Shown: in pieces, positions 31,982 through 37,689 of the stretch
How the letters are laid out: each line of letters begins with the position of its first letter
Position numbering within the stretch: position 1 is the stretch's first letter
Source of the DNA: Bacillota bacterium
GTDB lineage: Bacteria > Bacillota > UBA994 > UBA5500
Reading direction: 5' to 3'
Assembly: GCA_023436245.1 (NCBI GenBank)
Contig: JAEZJZ010000110.1
Coordinates: forward strand, 1-37,689
Length of the DNA stretch: 37,689 nt
The notes under the pieces: model-generated
The model's database searches: none
What the model saw: only the letters and a program-made list of their open reading frames with translations
Told to the model about the DNA's origin: nothing
Program-made: the position numbers and the translations under genes

Positions 31982-33190
31982 TTATGAACCGGCAGCCGTT
32001 GTTGTTGCCGGCTGAGCAGCGGCAGTGTCCCAGTGGTTCCGCTGCATCCAGAGTACCAATAGTCCAAGAAAGACGCCCATTACCGCGAAGACCACCGGAA
32101 GGCCAAACAGGGAGCCGATGTAGCCGCCGATGATCGGACCGATGGCGCCGCCCACCTGCTGAAAGCTGTTGGAGAGACTCAGTGCCCGGCTGCGGAAGCC
32201 GGTCGGCACTGACCTAGCAATCAGCGCGTTGGTGGAGGGCATAACCGCCGCCATGAACAGGCCAAAGGCAAAGCGCATGCCGCCCAGGGCATAGAGGTTG
32301 CGGGAGAGGGCCAAAGCGAAGCTGATCACTGTCGCTCCCAGGAAGCCCTGCTTCAGTACCTTGGCATAGCCGACCTGTTGGCCACGCCGGCCCCAGCGGG
32401 GAGCCGCAATCACAGTGGCCATACCGGCAAGCGAGAAGATCACGCCCGTGGCAACCGAGGCATCGCCACCGCCGGTCAGTTCCTCAATGAACAACGGCAA
32501 TACTGGCTGAATGACCATGAAAGAGAGATTGAAGATCATGATCAGAATGAACATTTGCAGGAGTATCGGCTGCTTGACGGCAGTCCCGACATCGCCGATG
32601 ATGTTGAACTTCAGCTTGCGATCGCCCCTGTTCGCCTCCTTGGTGCCAGCCACACAAATGGTAGTGGCAGCGAACATGCTCACGCCGGCGATCAACAGGG
32701 TGGATTGGATACCGAGGTAGTGACTGAGCACCCCGCCCACCAGTGGGCCGATCACTTGCCCGAAGGCGCCGCCGGTCTGAATCGTGCCAAGGGCGCCGCC
32801 CAGTTGATCCTCGGGCGTGTTAGTGGCCACCATGGCGATAGCAGTCGGGATAAACCCGTTGAACACACCAAGCAACAAGCGGAGCAGGACTATCTGAATT
32901 GGGCTGCGGGCGAAGGCCATCAGCACATAGGTGACGCCGATGCCGATGCCGGCCCGCACCAACTGCGGTTTCCGACCGTACTTGTCAGCCAAGGTGCCCC
33001 AGACCGGGGCCAGTAACGCGCTGGTGTAGAAGGTGGCGGCAAACGCCCAACCTGACCACACCTCCAAATTCTCGACCACGCCTACCTGTTCCAGCAATGA
33101 GGGAAGAAAAGGACTGACGATTGAGAAGGCCATTCCACCAAAGACAGTACCAACCCAGAGAACAATCAGGTTCCGTCTCCAAAGCTCCAT
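31982..33190 (-). CDS. MFS transporter, multidrug-efflux type
   Basis: The 402-residue protein has twelve predicted membrane helices. The motif A loop WGTLADKYGRKP lies between helices 2 and 3, and a motif C-like GPLVGGVLSHYLG lies in helix 5, the mark of drug/H+ antiporters. The C-terminus is an Ala/Thr-rich cytoplasmic tail. GGGGAGGT lies about ten bases before the ATG. It converges with the ABC-F resistance gene, so two potential drug-defence genes share a terminator, although they have separate promoters. The substrate is unknown. Confidence 0.82.
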   Translation of the reverse strand: MELWRRNLIVLWVGTVFGGMAFSIVSPFLPSLLEQVGVVENLEVWSGWAFAATFYTSALLAPVWGTLADKYGRKPQLVRAGIGIGVTYVLMAFARSPIQIVLLRLLLGVFNGFIPTAIAMVATNTPEDQLGGALGTIQTGGAFGQVIGPLVGGVLSHYLGIQSTLLIAGVSMFAATTICVAGTKEANRGDRKLKFNIIGDVGTAVKQPILLQMFILIMIFNLSFMVIQPVLPLFIEELTGGGDASVATGVIFSLAGMATVIAAPRWGRRGQQVGYAKVLKQGFLGATVISFALALSRNLYALGGMRFAFGLFMAAVMPSTNALIARSVPTGFRSRALSLSNSFQQVGGAIGPIIGGYIGSLFGLPVVFAVMGVFLGLLVLWMQRNHWDTAAAQPATTTAAGS

Positions 33191-33535
33191 CTTGTTGATA
33201 ACCTCCCCGTCTTCTTGACGAGCGATCCAATTTTCATTCTACTATTATCGCTATCGAAATGCTAGATAGACTTAATTCTCAAATTTCTCGTTGTGCGAAA
33301 AGCTTAGGTTCACGGGACATACTGCCAAAACATGGGCTAGCGAGTGCTTTTGCTCTTACCCAGTTTTGCGTCTGCTGCTGGCAGGCGCCTGGCTGCCGAA
33401 GCGCAATGCGGTATGATTTCCTGTTCACGGTGTTCGGGGGCCGCCGTCACGCGTCGCTCTTGCCCTGCTAAACTCAGTGTTGCTGGCATATGTATAGAAG
33501 AGCGGACGGGCTGAAGAGGAAGTGGGAGTGATGGG
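33191..33535. other. divergent intergenic region, MFS versus GTPase
   Basis: About 345 bases contain no gene I can support. The left end is AT-rich and presumably holds the minus-strand MFS promoter (GATAAT near 33245 read on that strand, without a good -35). The right end carries the plus-strand GTPase promoter, which I could not place. Confidence 0.4.
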
Positions 33536-34132
33536 ATGAAGCTGAAGGAGTGCCTCGTGATTGGACGCACCAACGTGGGCAAGACTGCCTTCGTCCTCAA
33601 CTTCGCCGAATACCTAGGACTCGAGCGTGCAGAGGTCTATTTCCGGTACCCCGACGGTTTCTCCACGAAGCAAACGTTTCGCCTGGCTATAGCTCAGCAA
33701 GAGTTGGTCGGCAGGGGGCAGCACATGACGCGATGCCTGCAGGCGCTGGAGCTGGAAATTCCGTCCGGCAAAGCGAAGAAAAGAATCACCATGGTCGACA
33801 GCAGTGGCTTTCCAGACGGCATTCCCGGCGACGAGGCGGTGCGCCGGGCCGTAGCTCAGACACTGCGGCACGTGCGGGAGGCTGAACTGGTGCTGCACAT
33901 GCTCGATGCATCCAGCGCAGGCGCCATCGGAGAGGTGGACAAACAGATCGCCAAGTTCGCGGAGACGAGAGGCGGGTATGTGGTGCTGGCGAACAAGATG
34001 GACCTGCCCACAGCACAGGCGGGGCTGGAGCGCATCCGCGCCTTTTTCCAGGGGCACTTGGTCTTGCCGGTCTCGGCGATTCAGAAGAAGGGGTTCAAAG
34101 AGGTGAAAGCGGTTGTGGCCCGGAGTCTTTAG
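33536..34132 (+). CDS. small GTPase of the Era/EngA-like (TRAFAC) type
   Basis: The 198-residue protein is a stand-alone G domain: G1 GRTNVGKT (10-17), G3 DSSGFPDG (variant DxxG), G4 NKMD, and a C-terminal SAIQKKGF that fits G5 (SA). It lacks a KH or other RNA-binding domain, so it is not Era or Der. The insertion PDGFSTKQTFRLAIAQQEL sits where switch I belongs. It overlaps the following membrane-protein gene by 20 bases, so the two are probably translated together, and a small one-TM protein follows. The three may act at the membrane, but the target is unknown. Confidence 0.8.
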   Translation: MKLKECLVIGRTNVGKTAFVLNFAEYLGLERAEVYFRYPDGFSTKQTFRLAIAQQELVGRGQHMTRCLQALELEIPSGKAKKRITMVDSSGFPDGIPGDEAVRRAVAQTLRHVREAELVLHMLDASSAGAIGEVDKQIAKFAETRGGYVVLANKMDLPTAQAGLERIRAFFQGHLVLPVSAIQKKGFKEVKAVVARSL

Positions 34133-34679
34133 TCACTTGCTCGGACTCGCAGCGGCCTGCTGCACCGGCTGGGCCGTTAGGCTGATGGACGACGCACTAG
34201 ATCTCGAGGTGGACCAGGCAGTCGGGCGCGCCAATCTGGTCGAGCGCCTGCAGAGCGGCACGACAGCCTATGCTCTGCTGGCACTAGCCTTGGCTGTCTG
34301 CGCTGACCGCACGGTTACGCTCAGCCTATTTGCCGGCGCGTATGCAGTGGGTATGATGGGCGACGGGCGTCAACTGCCGAGCGGGTTGCCGGCCTGGCTA
34401 GAAGGTCTGCTGGTGATGGCTGTGATCCTGACGCAAGTGGGGCTACCCTCGCTGCTCGCGGGATCCTTGATCATGTTGATGGTTCAGTTGCTGGATGACT
34501 GGCGAGATCGCCGGATTGACAGTTGGCGCCACACGGGTAGAGCACTGAAGCAACTGGGACCGATCGGTGCCGGACTGGTCGCCTTTTTGTCCTGTGTCGT
34601 GGCGATAACCCTGCGGCCGGCGTTAGTCTATTACTCTCTGCCAGTCTTTTTCTACTTTCAGTGGAGGGAGCGACGGTGA
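34113..34679 (+). CDS. small UbiA-like membrane protein
   Basis: The 188-residue product has about five or six hydrophobic segments and two Asp-rich motifs: MDDALDLEVD (Asp26/27/30/34) followed by GRANLVE, and LDDWRDRRID (Asp128/129/132/136). This spacing, DDxxDxxxD twice, is that of UbiA-type prenyltransferases, which bind a prenyl diphosphate through Mg2+. But the protein is only about two-thirds of the normal 280-300 residues, so it is either a minimal member or a derived protein. The TTG start at 34113 has GAGGTG seven bases upstream and overlaps the GTPase gene by 20 bases; its stop overlaps the next start (GTGA). The substrate is unknown. Confidence 0.65.
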   Translation: MWPGVFSHLLGLAAACCTGWAVRLMDDALDLEVDQAVGRANLVERLQSGTTAYALLALALAVCADRTVTLSLFAGAYAVGMMGDGRQLPSGLPAWLEGLLVMAVILTQVGLPSLLAGSLIMLMVQLLDDWRDRRIDSWRHTGRALKQLGPIGAGLVAFLSCVVAITLRPALVYYSLPVFFYFQWRERR

Positions 34680-34906
34680 CGAGTGTGCTGCCATGGGTAG
34701 TCTGTTTCCTAACCGGAACAGCAATTGGGATCATCATCGGCAGAGTCTCAGGTCTGGCCGAGGGAGAGCGGACCGGAAAGGCACTGGCCCCGCTGGAACT
34801 CCGGGCAGATGCTTTGCTGCAGGGAGTCTGCCCCATTTGTGAACAACCTTTGGCCTCGGAGGAACAACCTGAGCGGGAGAACAAAGCGAAGTTGGGAGCG
34901 CATTGA
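34676..34906 (+). CDS. small one-TM protein with a CxxC pair
   Basis: The 76-residue product has an N-terminal membrane helix (about 5-25, WVVCFLTGTAIGIIIGR) and a charged cytoplasmic-type part with CPICEQPL, a possible zinc-binding or redox pair of cysteines. The GTG at 34676 is favoured because GGAGGGAG is just upstream and it overlaps the stop of the UbiA-like gene (GTGA); an earlier GTG at 34661 would overlap that ribosome-binding site. Its stop codon lies in the loop of the terminator. No family is recognised. It forms an operon with the GTPase and UbiA-like genes. Confidence 0.65.
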   Translation: MTSVLPWVVCFLTGTAIGIIIGRVSGLAEGERTGKALAPLELRADALLQGVCPICEQPLASEEQPERENKAKLGAH

Positions 34907-34917
34907 CGCTCCCTTTT
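34894..34917 (+). terminator. terminator of the GTPase operon
   Basis: Arms GGGAGCG (34894-34900) and CGCTCCC (34907-34913) with a six-base loop are followed by TTTT. The stop codon of the last gene is inside the loop. Confidence 0.8.
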
Positions 34918-35045
34918 GATTGCTACAGAATCCGCGAGTCTGCCCAGACTGTCCAGTTTGTCGTTCGTAGGGACTCGGCAACACAGCATGCGAGACTGTA
35001 CACTTTCTGCCTCGTAGCGGCTCGGCATGCCAGGCCGATGCACGT

Positions 35046-35260
35046 CCCGCAGCGTGCTGCGGGAGCTACGGTGGGTGGAAGAGCGACTTTCTGAACGATC
35101 TCGCGTGCTGCGGGAGCTACGTTAGGGCAAGAGCGGCTTTCTGAACGATCTCACATGCTGTGGTGCTACTGACCTGTGGAAAAGTAACTTTCTAGACGCT
35201 CTAAAATGCTGCGGTACCACAACCCTGGAGAAATGGGACTTTCTGAGCACTCTCGTCTGC
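35046..35260. repeat. diverged tandem repeat, about 51-bp period
   Basis: Units share TGCTGCGGGAGCTACG...AAGAGCGACTTTCTGAACGATCTC and start (TGCTG) at 35055, 35106, 35156 and 35207, with a decayed fifth near 35256. Copies one and two are close; three and four have drifted. The first unit begins with a perfect hairpin CCCGCAGC-GT-GCTGCGGG (35046-35063). The stretch from 34918 to 35311 contains no gene. Confidence 0.75.
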
Positions 35261-35311
35261 GACAGGATTTATCATTTAGCCTGTCGAATGAAATAAGGGG
35301 AGGTGTTTGGC

Positions 35312-35545
35312 GTGGAGATCATCGTCAAGATCTTTGGCGAGCTTTACCGCTATCTGCCGGGAGGGCTGGACCATGCAACCATCACACTCCCGCCGGGTTC
35401 CAATTTAGCGGACTTATTGCAGAAGCTGCAGATCCCGGACCACGCGATCTGGGTGATCACGGTCAACGACCGACGGGTGCCGGAAGAGCAGCCTCTGGCG
35501 ACAGGCGATGTGGTCGCCATCTTCGCCCCAGTTGCGGGAGGATAG
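35312..35545 (+). CDS. MoaD/ThiS-like ubiquitin-fold sulfur carrier
   Basis: The 77-residue protein has a beta-grasp pattern (EIIVKIFGELY, ITLPPGSNLADLLQKLQI, VVAIFAPVAGG) and ends in Gly-Gly, the residue pair that is thiocarboxylated in MoaD and ThiS. Genes of this kind often stand next to AOR genes and are thought to supply sulfur for the pterin cofactor. The GTG at 35312 lies nine bases after AGGGGAGG; the GTG at 35303 overlaps that site and is not used. The second AOR gene follows after two hairpin repeats, and both read the same way, so a common operon is likely. Confidence 0.85.
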   Translation: MEIIVKIFGELYRYLPGGLDHATITLPPGSNLADLLQKLQIPDHAIWVITVNDRRVPEEQPLATGDVVAIFAPVAGG

Positions 35546-35562
35546 CAAATTGGGCGCCAACT

Positions 35563-35671
35563 AGTTGTCCGCAACAATCTAGATCGCAGCACTACGTGCT
35601 GCTGGGTTGTACAAGCCGATAGTTGCTTTGCAACAATCGCTCTTATTGAAAATCGCAACACTACGTGTTGC
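35563..35671 (+). repeat. two tandem units of the double-hairpin repeat upstream of the second AOR
   Basis: Unit 1 has hairpin A GTTG...CAAC (35564-35575) and hairpin B GCAGCAC-TAC-GTGCTGC (35586-35602). Unit 2 has GAT-A-GTTGC-TTT-GCAAC-A-ATC (35618-35638) and hairpin B GCAACAC-TAC-GTGTTGC (35655-35671). The B hairpins are 69 bases apart and differ by one compensated pair (G-C versus A-T). The link is TGGGTTGTACAAGCC. After the last B the sequence TGGGGAGGGG is the AOR ribosome-binding site. Confidence 0.88.
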
Positions 35672-35689
35672 TGGGGAGGGGTATCAATT

Positions 35690-37555
35690 ATGCCGTTTGG
35701 TTACCACGACAGAATTCTCCGCGTCAACCTGACCACCGCTCAAGTCAGCGAAGAGCACCCCGGTGCAGATTTCTACCGCGAGTACTTGGGCGGAACGGGC
35801 ACCATCGCCTACTTCCTCTACAAGGAACTCGCACCGGGAATCGATCCGCTTGGCCCGGACAACAAACTGATCTTCGCGGCCGGTCCGCTGGCTGGCACTC
35901 CCTTCATCGGCGGTGGGCGCAGCAGCGTCGGCGCCAAGTCACCTCTCACCGGCGGCATCGGCCATGCCGAAGCCGGCGGTTTCTTCGGAGCGGAAATGCG
36001 GCGGGCAGGATATGACGCTATCATTGTCGAAGGCCGGGCTGACCGCCCTGTCTACTTGGCCGTGAGGGACGAACAGGTGGAAATCAAGGATGCCAGTCAC
36101 CTCTGGGGTCAGTTGACAGCTGATGTGGAAGAGAAGATCAAGGAAGAGTTGGGAGACAAGCAGGTGCGAGTCGCGCAGATCGGCGTGGGCGGAGAAAACC
36201 TAGTCAAGTACGCCTGCATCACCAATGATCTGACACACTTCTATGGCCGCAGCGGGCTCGGGGCGGTAATGGGATCCAAGAACCTGCGCGCGATCGCCAT
36301 TCGCGGCAAACGCTTGCCGGAAGTAGCCGACAGGGAAGCACTGCTGCAATTGAATCAATGGATGGCTGAACGCTGGCGCGACTTGGCCGGTGGCATGCAC
36401 GACCTTGGCACCACCGGCATCGTGCTGGGCAACAACGCAGCCGGCGGCCTGCCAACCCGCAACTTCCGGGAGGGCACGTTTGAGGGAGCCAACGACATCT
36501 CAGGTCAGGTGATGCGCGACACCATCCTGATCGAGCGCGACGGCTGCTATGCCTGCCCCATCCGCTGCAAACGGGTGGTGAAAGCAGAACAACCATATCA
36601 GATTGATCCGGTCTACGGCGGACCGGAATATGAGACGCTGGCCTCGCTCGGCAGCAACTGCGGCGTCAGTGACCTGATGGCCGTCTGCAAGGGCAATGAG
36701 CTCTGTGCCGCGCTCGGTTTGGACACCATCTCCACCGGCGTGACCATCTCTTTCGCCATGGAGTGCTTTGAAGAGGGGATCATCACCACCGCGGACACCG
36801 ACGGCCTGGATCTGAAATTCGGCAACGGGCAGACTTTAGTCAAGCTGATTGAGAAGATCGCCCACCGCGAGGGTTTCGGCGCGCTATTGGCAGAGGGCAG
36901 CAAGCGAGCAGCTCAGATGATCGGCAAGGGAGCAGAGGATCTGACCATGGAAGTGAAGGGTCAGGAAATCCCGATGCACGAGCCGCGCATGAAGCAGGGT
37001 CTCGGTGTTGGCTATCAGGTGAGCGCCACTGGAGCAGACCACTGTCACAACATGCATGATACCGCTTATGCCAAGCCCGGACCGGGACTGGAAGCGGCCC
37101 GCTCTATCGGCCTGAACAAGGCACTCCCCACCGATCAGTTGGATGCTGAGAAGGCGCACATGCTGAAGGTGGTGGCCAACTGGCGTCATCTGGTCAACTG
37201 CGCCGAATACTGCCAATTCGTGCCATGGACGCAGCGCCAGATTGAATCAGCACTGAACGCCGTTACCGGCTGGAACACGACGCTCTTGGAATACATGCGG
37301 GTAGCCGAGCGAGTCGTGACCTTGCTCCGCATGTTCAACCTGCGCGAGGGGATCGACGAGCAGCAGGACTATCTGCCCAAGCGCTTCTACCAGCCGCTGC
37401 AGGGGACTGGGCCGCTGGCCGGAGTGGCAGTAGACAAGGAGGCGGCCACCCTCACCCGCAAGGCCTACTACGACTTAATGGGCTGGGATGAGAACGGCGT
37501 GCCGACGGTGACGGGGCTAGCAAACCTCAATCTGCTCTGGGCTAAGCCGGAATAA
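35690..37555 (+). CDS. aldehyde:ferredoxin oxidoreductase (tungsten/molybdenum)
   Basis: The 621-residue product is of normal AOR length. The N-terminal domain has GGTGTIAYFLYKEL; the cluster ligands are Cys286, Cys289 and Cys293 (CYACPIRC) with Cys508 (EYCQFVPW) as the likely fourth. The pterin-site motif GPEYETLASLGSNCG starts at 311, and the C-terminus ends in MGWDENGVPT, as in many AORs. It oxidises an aldehyde to an acid with ferredoxin as acceptor, or runs in reverse; the substrate is unassigned. It differs clearly from the 719-residue AOR at 3174, so the two are distinct paralogues. It sits behind a MoaD/ThiS-like gene rather than a ferredoxin gene. GGGGAGGGG precedes the ATG, directly after a repeat hairpin. 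Confidence 0.9.
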   Translation: MPFGYHDRILRVNLTTAQVSEEHPGADFYREYLGGTGTIAYFLYKELAPGIDPLGPDNKLIFAAGPLAGTPFIGGGRSSVGAKSPLTGGIGHAEAGGFFGAEMRRAGYDAIIVEGRADRPVYLAVRDEQVEIKDASHLWGQLTADVEEKIKEELGDKQVRVAQIGVGGENLVKYACITNDLTHFYGRSGLGAVMGSKNLRAIAIRGKRLPEVADREALLQLNQWMAERWRDLAGGMHDLGTTGIVLGNNAAGGLPTRNFREGTFEGANDISGQVMRDTILIERDGCYACPIRCKRVVKAEQPYQIDPVYGGPEYETLASLGSNCGVSDLMAVCKGNELCAALGLDTISTGVTISFAMECFEEGIITTADTDGLDLKFGNGQTLVKLIEKIAHREGFGALLAEGSKRAAQMIGKGAEDLTMEVKGQEIPMHEPRMKQGLGVGYQVSATGADHCHNMHDTAYAKPGPGLEAARSIGLNKALPTDQLDAEKAHMLKVVANWRHLVNCAEYCQFVPWTQRQIESALNAVTGWNTTLLEYMRVAERVVTLLRMFNLREGIDEQQDYLPKRFYQPLQGTGPLAGVAVDKEAATLTRKAYYDLMGWDENGVPTVTGLANLNLLWAKPE

Positions 37556-37579
37556 CGGGCTCGCCCTAGCGAATGCTGC

Positions 37580-37660
37580 GGGCGGCATGCATGCCGCCCC
37601 TACGGTAAAGCAGATGGATCTCCCCTAATGGCGTGGAGGGGTCGCATGCAAGCGCCCCGC
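37580..37660. repeat. palindromic REP/MITE-like element at the window end
   Basis: A perfect 20-base palindrome (GGGCGGCATG and CATGCCGCCC, 37580-37599) is followed by CTACGG and AGATGG. A second, imperfect palindrome follows (GGGGTCGCATGC...GCGCCCC, about 37637-37657). The plan and key words match the element at 25011. It may also act as the end hairpin of the AOR transcript. Confidence 0.7.
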
Positions 37661-37689
37661 GAACCCACAGACGGGGCCCGGGCGGTGGT

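Overview
The window looks like a chromosomal segment from an anaerobic, probably spore-forming Bacillota (Clostridia/Peptococcaceae-like) of moderately high GC. The reasons are the order mutS-mutL-miaA-hfq followed by a spoVK-type AAA ATPase, a UPF0182 giant membrane protein, a separate secD/secF pair, strong Shine-Dalgarno sites (AGGAGG type) and frequent GTG/TTG starts, and two tungsten/molybdenum aldehyde:ferredoxin oxidoreductases (AOR), which belong to strictly anaerobic metabolism. No rRNA, tRNA, phage, transposase gene or CRISPR array was seen.

Layout. 1-2.6 kb: a gene-free start, a small coiled-coil protein, and a secreted NamZ-like (DUF1343) muramidase with a copper-amine-oxidase-N type tail. 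2.7-5.4 kb: an operon of a four-cluster ferredoxin and a long AOR. 5.4-7.9 kb (minus strand): a polysaccharide deacetylase and a DUF445 membrane protein. 7.87-8.14 kb: four tandem 70-bp double-hairpin repeats. 8.3-10.5 kb: an orphan protein and an MFS transporter. 10.6-13.4 kb (minus): UPF0182. 13.6-16.4 kb: a SpoIIE-like phosphatase, a P-loop protein, an HD hydrolase and an Mrp ATPase. 16.4-16.5 kb (minus): a 31-residue membrane peptide. 17.0-19.1 kb: secD-secF. 19.2-25.0 kb: mutS, mutL, miaA, hfq. 25.1-27.9 kb (minus): two FtsX-type permeases. 28.2-29.9 kb: a SpoVK-like AAA protein and an HPP-family membrane protein. 30.0-31.9 kb: an antibiotic-resistance type ABC-F protein behind an apparent attenuator. 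32.0-33.2 kb (minus): an MFS drug-efflux type transporter. 33.5-34.9 kb: a small GTPase, a UbiA-like mini membrane protein and a one-TM CxxC protein. 35.3-37.6 kb: a MoaD/ThiS-like protein and a second AOR. The window ends in a palindromic repeat.

The most unusual signals are non-coding. (1) A family of double-hairpin repeats (about 65-70 bp unit) occurs at four places (7.87-8.14, 15.44-15.56, 16.82-16.88 and 35.56-35.67 kb). The stem sequences change between places while base pairing is kept. At three of the four places an outer hairpin sits just ahead of the ribosome-binding site of a gene (deacetylase, mrp, second AOR). (2) The leader of the ABC-F gene contains four segments that can pair as 1:2 plus 3:4, or as 2:3. 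Segment 4 is the Shine-Dalgarno sequence, and the 3:4 hairpin is followed by a T-run. (3) Foldback REP/MITE-like elements (25.0 and 37.6 kb), a diverged 51-bp tandem repeat (35.05-35.25 kb) and a perfect 22-bp tandem duplication (2579-2622) complete the repeat content. The protein-level oddities are an FtsX permease pair with no ATPase and a barrel-sandwich-like C-terminal tail, an HPP protein whose conserved N-terminus lacks a standard start codon, and a 188-residue protein carrying both UbiA-type Asp motifs.
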